25,736 bases of DNA from Treponema sp. (GTDB lineage: Bacteria; Spirochaetota; Spirochaetia; Treponematales; Breznakiellaceae): the NCBI GenBank assembly GCA_031263265.1, contig JAISGE010000147.1, forward strand, positions 1 through 25,736, in the 5' to 3' direction. A model generated the notes under the pieces. That model saw nothing but the letters and a program-made list of their open reading frames with translations, was not told the origin of the DNA and searched no databases. A program made the position numbers and the translations under genes. The first letter of the stretch is position 1. Each line of letters starts with the position of its first letter. Shown one piece after another: positions 6,688 to 14,730 of this stretch.

Positions 6688-8748
6688 TTGGATATGCAAA
6701 GGCAGGTGAAGTCCTGTTCGTTCCAGATTCGGGGTATGACCTGCATCAACTGCCAAAACAGGATCGAACGGGAGCTGAAACGTACCCCGGGTGTTGAGGA
6801 TGCCACGGTGCATTTTAACACCGGGACCGCCCAGGTTACCTATAACGAGTCGGTGATTACCGTTCAAGAGCTTGCAGCGGTTATTGAAAAACTGGATTAT
6901 CAGGTTCTGGATAAAGGCGCCCCGGGAACTTCTGTTTTTTCCGTTTCGCAGCTTATCGGAACCCTGGTGATTATCCTTTCCCTTTATGTGCTGCTGCGGG
7001 GATTAGGGATAGGTACCCTCGCGTCTCAGTTTCCCTTAGCCGAGGCAGGCATGGGCTATGGGATGCTGTTCATCATCGGGCTGGTTACCTCGGTTCACTG
7101 TGCGGCCATGTGCGGCGGGATTAACCTGTCCCAATGTATCCCTTCCGCCGCGGCTACGCCGGAAAGCGGAAGACGGTGGAAGGTGCTGTTTCCTTCAATT
7201 CTTTACAATACAGGCCGGGTTATTGCTTATACTACTGTGGGTACTATCGTCGGATCCCTGGGTTCGGTGGTTACCGTGTCGGGACGGTTCCAGGGTATCG
7301 TGCAGTTACTAGCAGGGGTTTTCATGGTGATCATGGGGATCAACATGCTTGGTATTTTTCCGGCCCTGCGCCGCTTTAATCTGCGTATGCCGAAAATGTT
7401 TGCCCGGAAAATTGACGAACAAAAAGCCGAAAACAGAAACCCCCTCTTTATCGGGCTTCTCAACGGGTTTATGCCCTGCGGTCCCTTGCAGGCCATGCAG
7501 CTTTACGCGCTTTCCACCGGCAGCCCCATTGCCGGGGGGATTTCCATGTTTCTTTTCAGTATGGGGACGGTTCCGCTGATGTTCGGTATTGGGGCTTTGA
7601 GTTCGGCGCTGAGTAAGAAATTTACCCATAGGGTGATGAAGATTGGGGCAATTCTGGTAACGGTAATGGGAATGACCATGTTTACCTACGGTTTTGGCCT
7701 TTCGGGATTTAATTTTTATTTTGTTGACCGGGCAATCGCCGCGATAAATCCTTTCTTTTCAACACGGGCGGCCTTCCGGTATGGCGGCGGGGAAGCTGGG
7801 ACAAACGCGTTCCAACCGATGATTGAAAACGGCGTACAGATTGTCAACGCTACCCTGAGCGGCGGGCGGTATCCGGCGATCACGGTACAACAGGGTATTC
7901 CGGTAAAATGGACGATCACGGCACCTGCGGGAAGCATCAACGGCTGCAATAACCGGATGATCATCCGGGAATACGGTATTGAATACCAGTTTAAGCCCGG
8001 GGAAAACGTGATCGAGTTTACCCCTGAGAGGACAGGCAGATTCCCCTATTCCTGTTGGATGGGCATGATCCGCAGTTCCATCACCGTGGTGGAGGAAGGG
8101 CAAAGCGCGATAGCGCTTGACGAGCCTGACCTTAATCCCACGCCTGCGGGAGTGAGCATACCGGCTGAAACGGTCGCGGTGGCAGAAATACAGAAAAACG
8201 GGTATCAACTGGTGAAGACCAAGCTCCGGGATGACGGTGTTGATCCGGGGATTGTGGTTGTTCAGCGGAATATGCTGGCCGTGTGGATTATCAACAATGA
8301 TTCCCTGGATCCGGGAAACAACCTCCTGCTTTTCCCGGCCTATTATATGCAGCTTGACATGGAGCAGGGGGACAATGTGATCCAATTTATGCCGGATGAG
8401 GATTTTGATTTTTCAACCGGGGACCGGGTGTTCTATGGGTATGTGAAAGTAGTTGATGATCTGGAGCATATGGATATTGAGGCTATAAAAGCCGAGGTGT
8501 CTACATTTGAGACGTTGCTGTATCCTGACGCTTATTTTGAACCTGTGGCCCAAGGTGGCGCTTGCTGTGGGGGTGGCGACGCTTCGGTAACCCTTGCGGC
8601 TCTGCCGGATGACATTTTTATGACCAGGGAAAACAGGAGGAAAGCAATGGAATTTTTGTTGAGCCATTGGCATTGTATTGTTCCGGTTGCCGCGATTGTG
8701 CTTGTCATGGTTTTGCGGTTACCGGCAAAGAAAAAACAAGAAGATTGA
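6688..8748 (+). CDS. HMA domain - DsbD/TauE-SafE-like membrane domain - cupredoxin fusion protein
   Basis: This 686-aa protein has several metal-linked parts. Residues about 11-75 are a heavy-metal-associated domain with GMTCINC (Cys19, Cys22). After one helix (about 83-105) comes a six-helix DsbD_2/UreH-like domain with the paired motifs SVHCAAMCGGIN and NGFMPCGPLQAMQLYAL. About 375-475 is a cupredoxin-like domain with the possible copper ligands SCWMGM and an earlier CNNRM. About 495-605 is a second, similar beta domain without those ligands. Then come GGACCGGG and a C-terminal helix. Such fusions occur next to copper ATPases in anaerobes and are thought to move Cu or reducing equivalents across the membrane. 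It is the first gene of the operon. A TTG start is favoured by Shine-Dalgarno spacing. Confidence 0.85.
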   Translation: MDMQRQVKSCSFQIRGMTCINCQNRIERELKRTPGVEDATVHFNTGTAQVTYNESVITVQELAAVIEKLDYQVLDKGAPGTSVFSVSQLIGTLVIILSLYVLLRGLGIGTLASQFPLAEAGMGYGMLFIIGLVTSVHCAAMCGGINLSQCIPSAAATPESGRRWKVLFPSILYNTGRVIAYTTVGTIVGSLGSVVTVSGRFQGIVQLLAGVFMVIMGINMLGIFPALRRFNLRMPKMFARKIDEQKAENRNPLFIGLLNGFMPCGPLQAMQLYALSTGSPIAGGISMFLFSMGTVPLMFGIGALSSALSKKFTHRVMKIGAILVTVMGMTMFTYGFGLSGFNFYFVDRAIAAINPFFSTRAAFRYGGGEAGTNAFQPMIENGVQIVNATLSGGRYPAITVQQGIPVKWTITAPAGSINGCNNRMIIREYGIEYQFKPGENVIEFTPERTGRFPYSCWMGMIRSSITVVEEGQSAIALDEPDLNPTPAGVSIPAETVAVAEIQKNGYQLVKTKLRDDGVDPGIVVVQRNMLAVWIINNDSLDPGNNLLLFPAYYMQLDMEQGDNVIQFMPDEDFDFSTGDRVFYGYVKVVDDLEHMDIEAIKAEVSTFETLLYPDAYFEPVAQGGACCGGGDASVTLAALPDDIFMTRENRRKAMEFLLSHWHCIVPVAAIVLVMVLRLPAKKKQED

Positions 8749-8764
8749 GCTTAAGGAGAGGGGC

Positions 8765-8905
8765 ATGGAAAATGGTATTGCGGTTATTGCGGCATTTCTG
8801 TTCTTGGCAGGGATTATGCTTTTTGCCAAACGGTTTGTTAAACCGCCCAAAGGCAAAGTTCCTGATTGCTGTGGGCCGGAAGGCAACAAACACGCGGGAT
8901 GGTAA
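8765..8905 (+). CDS. 46-aa membrane peptide with a Cys-Cys motif
   Basis: ATG 8765 is preceded by AGGAGAGG at a good distance and lies 16 nt after the fusion gene. The product has one hydrophobic helix (GIAVIAAFLFLAGIMLFA), a basic stretch (KRFVKPPKGK) and a short tail with PDCCGPEG and a His. Length and layout recall small Cys-rich membrane peptides found next to metal transporters, such as the FeoB-associated group, but I do not recognise a family. The Cys pair resembles the CCGGG tail of the preceding fusion protein. A copper-chaperone or transporter-subunit role is inferred from the operon only. Confidence 0.7.
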   Translation: MENGIAVIAAFLFLAGIMLFAKRFVKPPKGKVPDCCGPEGNKHAGW

Positions 8906-8917
8906 AGGAGACAACGT

Positions 8918-9382
8918 ATGAGAATACCTTGCATAGTAGTGATTATGCTCATGGGGACGGGTTTCGTGTCTGCCCAAAGCGGACCGCTTAATGGGGTAAA
9001 ACCCGCGATTGCCGACCGGGACTTGGTGATCCAGATTGCGGAAATCACGGAAAACGCGGTCTTCTACCCGGTAGACATCGAAGGAACCCGGCTTGAGGTT
9101 CTGGCGGTAAAAGCACCGGACGGTACGATACGGACGGCTTTTAACACCTGCCAGGTCTGTTACGGCTCGGGACGGGGGTTCTACAAACAGCAGGGGACGG
9201 TCCTCGTCTGCCAGAACTGCGGCAACCGTTTCCGCATGAGCCAGGTTGGGCTGCGTTCTGGGGGCTGTAACCCGGTTCCAATCATCGGGGGCAACAAAAC
9301 AGAAACGAATACCACGATTACCATTTCTCAGCATTTCTTGAAAGAAGCCAAGGCTATTTTTGCCCGATGGCGGAGGAGTTAA
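8918..9382 (+). CDS. DUF2318 (FtrD-like) exported metal/Fe-S-associated protein
   Basis: This 154-aa protein starts with a signal peptide (RIPCIVVIMLMGTGFVSA, cleavage near AQS). The rest matches the DUF2318 family (PF10080), which is called FtrD-like and predicted to bind Fe-S or other metal. The conserved block is visible: FNTCQVCYGSGRGFYKQQG, then VCQNCGNRF, then GGCNPVPI, giving two CxxC pairs and a further Cys. Members are usually linked to iron or copper membrane transport and to DsbD-like proteins. It lies 12 nt after the 46-aa peptide gene with AAAGGAGA as ribosome site, and it ends one base before copA. It would act in the periplasm beside the upstream fusion protein. Confidence 0.85.
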   Translation: MRIPCIVVIMLMGTGFVSAQSGPLNGVKPAIADRDLVIQIAEITENAVFYPVDIEGTRLEVLAVKAPDGTIRTAFNTCQVCYGSGRGFYKQQGTVLVCQNCGNRFRMSQVGLRSGGCNPVPIIGGNKTETNTTITISQHFLKEAKAIFARWRRS

Positions 9383-9383
9383 T

Positions 9384-11897
9384 ATGCAAAACGAGACATT
9401 AGGCATCGGCGGCATGACTTGCGCGGCCTGTTCAGCCCGAGTTGAAAAGGCGGTCAAAAAAATTGAGGGGGTTACAAGCGCTACGGTAAACCTGGCCACG
9501 GAAAAACTGTTTGTGGAATATCAGGACGCGCAAACCCTTGCCAGTATCAAGGAGACGGTGCTCAGGATAGGGTATCAGGTCTTGGACAAGCCCAAAGGGG
9601 CCACGGTTACGATTCCCGTGGGCGGCATGAGCTGCGCGGCTTGTTCAGCCCGAGTGGAAAAGGCGCTTAAAAAACTGGAAGGAGTCGAAACCGCAACGGT
9701 GAACCTGGCCACGGAAAAAGCCACGGTCCTCTACAATCCCCAGCAGATCCGGGTCTCCGCCATCAAAACCGCGATTGAAAAAGCGGGCTACACCGCCCTG
9801 GACTTTTCTGAGGAAAAAAAAGAAAGAGCCGTAGACCAAGACAAAGTCCGTAAGGAAAAGGAAATCAAAACCCTCCGCGCCAAATTCATTGTCGCCCTAT
9901 CCTTTGCCCTTCCTCTGCTGTATATCGCTATGGTCCCCATGATTAAATGGTTTACCCTGCCCTTCCCCAAGGCCCTTGCCCCGATGCAATTCCCCCTCAT
10001 CTATGGGCTGGTGGAATTGCTGCTGGTCATCCCCATTATCATAGCTGGCAACAAGTTTTACACCGTAGGTTTCAAGAACCTGGTCCACCGCAGCCCTAAC
10101 ATGGACAGCCTGATCGCGGTGGGAACATCCGCTGCAGTCCTTTACAGCCTCTACAACCTGGGGCAGATCGCCCGGGGGGACTTCAATGCGGTAGAGTCTC
10201 TTTACTTTGAAACCGCAGGGGTGATCATCGCCCTCATCCTGCTGGGAAAAACCCTGGAAGCAATATCCAAAGGCAGAACCAGCGAAGCCATCAAGAAACT
10301 CATGGGCCTTGCCCCCAAGACCGCCGTGATCCTCGAAAACGGAACCGAAAAAGAAATCCCCATTGACGAAGTAATCCCCGGGGACATCATCATCGTAAAG
10401 CCCGGGGCAAAAATACCCGTAGACGGCGTGGTTACCCAAGGACAGACCGCCATCGACGAATCCATGCTCACCGGTGAAAGTATGCCGGTGGACAAAAAGG
10501 CCGGGGACAAGGTCTATGGCGCCACCATCAACGCCAACGGGGTGATACACTTCAAGGCGGAGAAAGTGGGCAGCGATACCGCGCTGGCCCAGATCATCAA
10601 GCTGGTAGAGGATGCCCAGGGTTCCAAGGCGCCCATAGCCCAACTGGCGGATGTGGTGTCAGGATACTTTGTCCCTATTGTTTGTGGGATTGCCTTGGCT
10701 GCGGGTATGGCCTGGTTTATTGCGGCCTCTGGAGGGCTTGTAACGCTCCCGCCTGGAAAATCGACGGTTGAGTTTGCCCTTACGATTTTCATTTCCGTAC
10801 TGGTTATTGCCTGCCCCTGTGCGCTGGGGCTGGCCACGCCCACCGCGATCATGGTGGGTACCGGCAAAGGCGCAGAACAGGGCATCCTGATTAAAGGCGG
10901 CGAGGCCCTGGAGACCGCCCACAAGATCAACACCATCGTCTTTGACAAGACCGGAACCCTCACCGAGGGAAAGCCGGAACTTACCGATGTGATTACCGCA
11001 GCAGGACTTGAGGAAACCTACCTTTTGAGGATAAGCGCTTCTGCAGAAAAAGGCTCGGAGCATCCCCTGGGACAGGCGATGGTACAGCGCGCACAACAGA
11101 AGGGGCTAGACCTTTTCCCTATCGACCAGTTTCAAGCCATACCAGGGCAGGGTATCGAAGCCCGTATCAAGGGCATAAAGGTCTTGGCCGGAAACCGCAA
11201 ACTCATGGAGGAGCAGAACATTCCCTTGGGAGAACTGGAAGCTGCCGGCGACCGGCTGGCCGCTGAAGGGAAGACTCCGATGTACATTGCCCTTGACGGA
11301 ACCCTTGCAGGAATCGTGGCGGTGGCGGATGTGCTTAAAAAGAGCAGTCAAGAGGCGGTTGCCCGGCTCCACAAGATGGGAATCCAGGTAGCCATGATCA
11401 CCGGGGACAACACGAAGACTGCCGCAGCCATTGCAAAACAAGTGGGCATTGACCGGGTACTTGCGGAGGTCTTGCCCCAGGACAAGTCCGCGGAAGTAAA
11501 GAAGCTGCAAGGGGAAGGCCGCACGGTTGCGATGGTCGGTGACGGTATCAACGATGCACCGGCCCTAGCCCAGGCAGACATCGGTATTGCCATTGGGAGC
11601 GGTACTGATGTGGCGATGGAATCTGCGGACATTGTGCTTATGCACAGCGATCTCATGGATGTGCCCACTGCCATCAACTTGAGCAAGCAGACGATCCGCA
11701 TCATCAAGCAGAACCTGTTCTGGGCATTTGGTTACAACTCCCTGGGCATCCCCATTGCCGCGGGGGTACTGTACCTGTTTGGCGGCCCGTTGCTCAACCC
11801 CATCTTTGCTGCTGCGGCGATGAGCATGAGTTCGGTATCGGTACTGACCAATGCCCTGCGTCTCAAGCGCTTCAATCCGTCCAAAAGATATAGATGA
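9384..11897 (+). CDS. copA: Copper(I)-transporting P1B-type ATPase
   Basis: This is an 837-aa protein from ATG 9384 (GGAGGAG 5 nt upstream); the frame is open slightly further upstream but inside the previous gene. Two N-terminal HMA domains carry GMTCAACSARVEK (Cys13, Cys16) and GMSCAACSARVEK (Cys84, Cys87). Then come TGES (actuator), the CPC metal site in VIACPCALGLATPT, the phosphorylation motif DKTGT, SEHPLG with the P1B His-Pro pair, and GDGINDAPALAQADIGIAIG. YNSLGIP and MSMSSVSV in the last helices are the P1B-1 signature for Cu(I). It exports cytoplasmic copper with ATP. The family length is normal. The two HMA domains are similar in DNA as well as protein, indicating a fairly recent duplication. 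Confidence 0.97.
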   Translation: MQNETLGIGGMTCAACSARVEKAVKKIEGVTSATVNLATEKLFVEYQDAQTLASIKETVLRIGYQVLDKPKGATVTIPVGGMSCAACSARVEKALKKLEGVETATVNLATEKATVLYNPQQIRVSAIKTAIEKAGYTALDFSEEKKERAVDQDKVRKEKEIKTLRAKFIVALSFALPLLYIAMVPMIKWFTLPFPKALAPMQFPLIYGLVELLLVIPIIIAGNKFYTVGFKNLVHRSPNMDSLIAVGTSAAVLYSLYNLGQIARGDFNAVESLYFETAGVIIALILLGKTLEAISKGRTSEAIKKLMGLAPKTAVILENGTEKEIPIDEVIPGDIIIVKPGAKIPVDGVVTQGQTAIDESMLTGESMPVDKKAGDKVYGATINANGVIHFKAEKVGSDTALAQIIKLVEDAQGSKAPIAQLADVVSGYFVPIVCGIALAAGMAWFIAASGGLVTLPPGKSTVEFALTIFISVLVIACPCALGLATPTAIMVGTGKGAEQGILIKGGEALETAHKINTIVFDKTGTLTEGKPELTDVITAAGLEETYLLRISASAEKGSEHPLGQAMVQRAQQKGLDLFPIDQFQAIPGQGIEARIKGIKVLAGNRKLMEEQNIPLGELEAAGDRLAAEGKTPMYIALDGTLAGIVAVADVLKKSSQEAVARLHKMGIQVAMITGDNTKTAAAIAKQVGIDRVLAEVLPQDKSAEVKKLQGEGRTVAMVGDGINDAPALAQADIGIAIGSGTDVAMESADIVLMHSDLMDVPTAINLSKQTIRIIKQNLFWAFGYNSLGIPIAAGVLYLFGGPLLNPIFAAAAMSMSSVSVLTNALRLKRFNPSKRYR
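9408..9719 (+). repeat. Tandem duplication of HMA-domain coding DNA inside copA
   Basis: 9408-9506 and 9621-9719 align without gaps over 99 bases, with about 16 differences by hand count, at a 213-bp period. The first 20 residues of each copy are nearly identical. Two HMA domains are common in CopA, but this level of DNA identity suggests local duplication or gene conversion. Confidence 0.8.
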
Positions 11898-11907
11898 GGA
11901 GTAAACT

Positions 11908-12594
11908 ATGAAATTGACCGCAAACCGTATCATCCCCGCCGTACTTGCGCTGCTTGTTTTAACGGCGGCCCTTTCCTGTGGGAAACTTGACGTGGTAGGA
12001 ACCGGTTCCACGGCTTCTTTTGACCAGGTTTTACAGCAGATACCTCAGCATCTTACGGCTGATGAGGTGAACCGTGGCTGGTCTCTTGCCGCTCCCGACG
12101 GCAGTGCCCGTTTTATCTGGAGCCAGAATTATGCGGAAAGCCCGTTCCATGACGTGATGCTGGAATTTGACGCGGCTCCCTTTATTGCCGCAGGACTTGA
12201 TCCTGAAAAGCTGCCTAATAATTATACCTTCTACGAAGGCAAAATCATGGTAGGCGCAAAACTGGGGACAGAAACTGTGAAGTATCAAGGCGACGTAACT
12301 CCCCTTGCCTCATACCAACAACTCGTCAAACTACATAGGCAGGTAATCGGCTACCACAGCGCGCTCGATCACTATGGCGTAAATATCGGGGACGGTACTA
12401 TGTTTGAGTGGGCCAAGGACATGAGCACCAACGACAAGGACATGGTCTTTGTCCTTAACCCCGAACCGTTCATTGCTGCAGGGACTGATCCGGCCCGTAT
12501 CGCGGGTTGGATCTTCGCCAAAGTTACGGTTGATGATGAAAAGGGTAAACCCGTAGCGGTAGATAAGCTCTTGAAACCCTTTGATTTGAGGTAG
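11908..12594 (+). CDS. Copper-operon lipoprotein with an internal repeat
   Basis: This 228-aa protein has a lipoprotein signal (hydrophobic residues 8-22, lipobox ALSC with Cys24), so it should be anchored to a membrane facing the periplasm or the outside. The body contains two related halves: one has EFDAAPFIAAGLDPEKL followed by FYEGKIMVGAK, the other has LNPEPFIAAGTDPARI followed by WIFAKVTVDD. Each looks like a beta-hairpin unit around an acidic PFIAAGxDP core. No Cys remains after the lipid site, but acidic, His and Met residues could bind metal. I do not recognise a family. It starts 10 nt after copA with GATGAGGAG before ATG, so it belongs to the copper operon and may buffer or sense exported metal. 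Confidence 0.8.
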   Translation: MKLTANRIIPAVLALLVLTAALSCGKLDVVGTGSTASFDQVLQQIPQHLTADEVNRGWSLAAPDGSARFIWSQNYAESPFHDVMLEFDAAPFIAAGLDPEKLPNNYTFYEGKIMVGAKLGTETVKYQGDVTPLASYQQLVKLHRQVIGYHSALDHYGVNIGDGTMFEWAKDMSTNDKDMVFVLNPEPFIAAGTDPARIAGWIFAKVTVDDEKGKPVAVDKLLKPFDLR

Positions 12595-12602
12595 GGAACC
12601 GC

Positions 12603-12632
12603 TTGACAATACCTCGCGTATGGTTATATAGT
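12603..12632 (+). promoter_or_regulatory. Promoter of the SRP RNA gene
   Basis: A consensus TTGACA (12603-12608) is followed by TATAGT (12627-12632) at 18 nt. The predicted start, about 12639, is the first paired base of the RNA. It begins 8 nt after the copper-operon stop, so no room is left for a terminator of that operon. Confidence 0.75.
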
Positions 12633-12638
12633 CATATT

Positions 12639-12766
12639 ACCCTGTAGCTAGGAACCATGCGAACAGGCACCGCCCAACCCCGCCAGGTCCGGAAGGAAGC
12701 AACGGTAAGCGGAAGCCGGTTGCGCCGTGGATGGGCTTTGGTCCACCCTGGTTACGGGGTTTTTTT
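12639..12766 (+). ncRNA. ffs: Bacterial (4.5S-type) signal recognition particle RNA
   Basis: The nearly invariant SRP domain IV core AGGTCCGGAAGGAAGCA is at 12685-12701, followed by the GGTAAGCGGAAGCC region. The ends pair: 12639-12652 with 12747-12760 form 14 consecutive pairs, including four G-U. This gives a single long hairpin without an Alu domain. Eight T residues (12760-12767) follow the closing stem and act as the terminator. The RNA pairs with Ffh to target membrane proteins. It lies directly before dnaX, an order seen in many bacteria. Confidence 0.93.
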
Positions 12767-12782
12767 TGTCTCTGATTCACGA

Positions 12783-12794
12783 TATACTAAGAAC
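12783..12794 (+). promoter_or_regulatory. -10 box immediately upstream of dnaX, implying a leaderless message
   Basis: TATACT (12783-12788) ends 6 nt before ATG 12795, so transcription should start on or next to the start codon. The -35 region is only the T-run of the SRP terminator. No Shine-Dalgarno is present. Confidence 0.5.
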
Positions 12795-14366
12795 ATGGCT
12801 TATGAAGTAACCGCGACAAGGCGGCGTCCTAAAACCTTTGATGAACTAGCCGGGCAGGATTTTGTAGTAGCCACCTTGAAAAATTCCCTTGAACAGGGGC
12901 ATATTGCCCATGCCTACCTTTTTTCTGGGCCTCGAGGCTGCGGAAAGACCAGCGCTGCCCGGATACTTGCCCGATCCCTTAACTGTGAACAGGGGCCTAC
13001 GGCTATTCCCTGCGGAGTCTGTCCCTCTTGTCAAGAAATTAGCCGGGGGGCAAGTCTGGATATTATCGAGATCGACGGGGCTTCTAATACCGGGGTTAAT
13101 GATGTACGCCAAATCAAGGATGAGGTGCTGTTCCCGCCTCATGCCGGGCGTTATAAGGTCTATATCATTGATGAGGTCCACATGCTTTCCAACAGTGCCT
13201 TCAATGCCCTGCTTAAAACCATCGAAGAACCTCCGCCGTATATCGTCTTTATCTTTGCCACCACCGAGCTTCACAAGGTTCCGGCCACTATTAAAAGCCG
13301 TTGTCAGCAGTTCGCCTTTAGGCTCATCCCCATTGAGATGATTGCGGCAATTCTAAAGACTACCTGTGAAGAAATGCACATCCTGGCTGAGGATGAGGCC
13401 CTGTTCTGGATTGCTAAAGAATCCACCGGCAGTCTTCGGGATGCCTATACCCTGTTCGACCAAGTAGCGTCTTTTTCTGACGGCCATATCCGATCCGCCC
13501 TTATCCGGGAAAAGCTAGGACTCGTGGGCTTGGATAAGCTCAATGCCCTAGCCGAAGCCTGCGTGGAAAATGATAGTACCCAAGCCTTTCTCCTGATTGA
13601 CGATATGCTCAATGCCGGGGTCGCGGTTGAACAGTTCATCATTGATTTGGCAGGGTATTATCATAGCCTCTTGTTCATAAAAGTCGGTATTACCCGGGAG
13701 TCCCTACTGGATTACAGTCCAGAACGCTTCTCGGTCAAGGTCTTGGAGCACCTCAATACCTTGCAACTGGAACATGCCCTGGATTTGCTGCTGGCCCTGT
13801 ACCGGGACATCCGGTATTCTATTGCCCCGCGCTTTGAGCTGGAAACCGTGGTTTCAAAACTCTGCTGGCTTGGCCAGTGGATTTCTCCTCTGGAACTCCG
13901 GGCTGCCGTTACCAAAGCCCAGGCAGCCCTGGGCCTCCTGGATCCTGTAAGAGAGGAAGGTGGAAACGCAAGGAGTACCGGATTGGTAGCCCATGATTCC
14001 CCGATACCTCCTGCACCGGAGGCTCCTCCCCGGTTTCCTGCAGCATCCCCAGAATCAGTGCAGGAACCAAGCCGGACACTTAGTTCCGGCAAAGCGGGAT
14101 CCTTGGCCGAAACGTTTGATCGCTTACTAGCGGCGAAAGTATCAGGTACTCCTCCGCCAGACTCGGCAAAACCTGTATCCCCGGCCCAGCATGAATCGTC
14201 TGATCCAGTACCAGAGACGGGAAGACAAGAACCTAAGAGACTTGGTAGTATAGACCCAGTAGACCGTACCGAGCATCATAATGGAAGTCCTGATTTGCCC
14301 CGGTTAGCCCCCCAAGCAGAACGGGTACTCCGGTTGTTTCGAGGTACTGTTGTAAAGGAAAAGTAA
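12795..14366 (+). CDS. dnaX: DNA polymerase III subunit gamma/tau
   Basis: This is a 523-aa clamp-loader ATPase. The start ATG 12795 gives the family-typical opening MAYEVTATRRRPKTFDELAGQ; an in-frame extension upstream would run through the SRP RNA. Walker A GPRGCGKT is at 45-52. The zinc site is Cys64, 73, 76 and 79. Walker B is YIIDEVHML and sensor/arginine-finger residues are in KVPATIKSRCQQF. Domain III ends near 390, followed by a low-complexity Pro/Ser-rich tail of about 130 residues, shorter than E. coli tau. I found no A-rich slippery site for a programmed frameshift. It loads the beta clamp in replication. Downstream ybaB and recR are probably on the same transcript. Confidence 0.95.
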   Translation: MAYEVTATRRRPKTFDELAGQDFVVATLKNSLEQGHIAHAYLFSGPRGCGKTSAARILARSLNCEQGPTAIPCGVCPSCQEISRGASLDIIEIDGASNTGVNDVRQIKDEVLFPPHAGRYKVYIIDEVHMLSNSAFNALLKTIEEPPPYIVFIFATTELHKVPATIKSRCQQFAFRLIPIEMIAAILKTTCEEMHILAEDEALFWIAKESTGSLRDAYTLFDQVASFSDGHIRSALIREKLGLVGLDKLNALAEACVENDSTQAFLLIDDMLNAGVAVEQFIIDLAGYYHSLLFIKVGITRESLLDYSPERFSVKVLEHLNTLQLEHALDLLLALYRDIRYSIAPRFELETVVSKLCWLGQWISPLELRAAVTKAQAALGLLDPVREEGGNARSTGLVAHDSPIPPAPEAPPRFPAASPESVQEPSRTLSSGKAGSLAETFDRLLAAKVSGTPPPDSAKPVSPAQHESSDPVPETGRQEPKRLGSIDPVDRTEHHNGSPDLPRLAPQAERVLRLFRGTVVKEK

Positions 14367-14388
14367 GAAATCCCAATCGGAGTATGCA

Positions 14389-14730
14389 ATGAATATGAAT
14401 CCCTTTGATATCCTCAAGAATGCCCAGAAGATTCAAGAGCAGATGAGTGTGTTTCAGGAAAAACTTGGCGCGGTTATGGTAACTGGTTCTGCCGGGGGCG
14501 GTATGGTAGAAATAGACCTGAACGGACGTATTGAAATGATAGCCATACGGATTGCCAAGGAAGTGGTCAATCCCGATGAAGCAGAAATGCTCCAAGACCT
14601 TATCATCGCGGCCTTTACCAATGCCATGGAAAAAGTCAGAGAAGCCATTAATCGAGAAATGGGTGCCCTTACCGGGGGCCTGCAAATACCTGGTATGAGC
14701 CCTGGTTTCCCTGGTTCGGGAATTTCATGA
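14389..14730 (+). CDS. ybaB: YbaB/EbfC nucleoid-associated DNA-binding protein
   Basis: This 113-aa protein has the YbaB fold order: N-terminal helix FDILKNAQKIQEQMSVFQEKL, the strand VTGSAGGGMVEIDLNGR, then a long helix with DLIIAAFTNAMEKVREAINREM and a Gly/Pro/Met-rich tail. In spirochetes the EbfC member binds DNA broadly as a nucleoid protein. GGAG lies 6 nt before ATG 14389; a second ATG two codons later is possible. It sits between dnaX and recR, the classic arrangement, and overlaps recR by ATGA, so their translation is coupled. Confidence 0.93.
   Translation: MNMNPFDILKNAQKIQEQMSVFQEKLGAVMVTGSAGGGMVEIDLNGRIEMIAIRIAKEVVNPDEAEMLQDLIIAAFTNAMEKVREAINREMGALTGGLQIPGMSPGFPGSGIS

Noticed and set aside
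9897..10643. 248-aa open frame antisense to copA
   Set aside because: It is Gly/Asp/His-rich, as expected from the reverse of a GC-rich gene, and has no recognisable motif or ribosome site. It is a shadow of copA.
12657..12794. In-frame N-terminal extension of dnaX
   Set aside because: It runs through the SRP RNA and its T-run. The family-typical N-terminus begins at ATG 12795.
12795..14366. Programmed frameshift in dnaX producing gamma
   Set aside because: No A-AAA-AAG type slippery heptamer with a following hairpin was found in the coding region.
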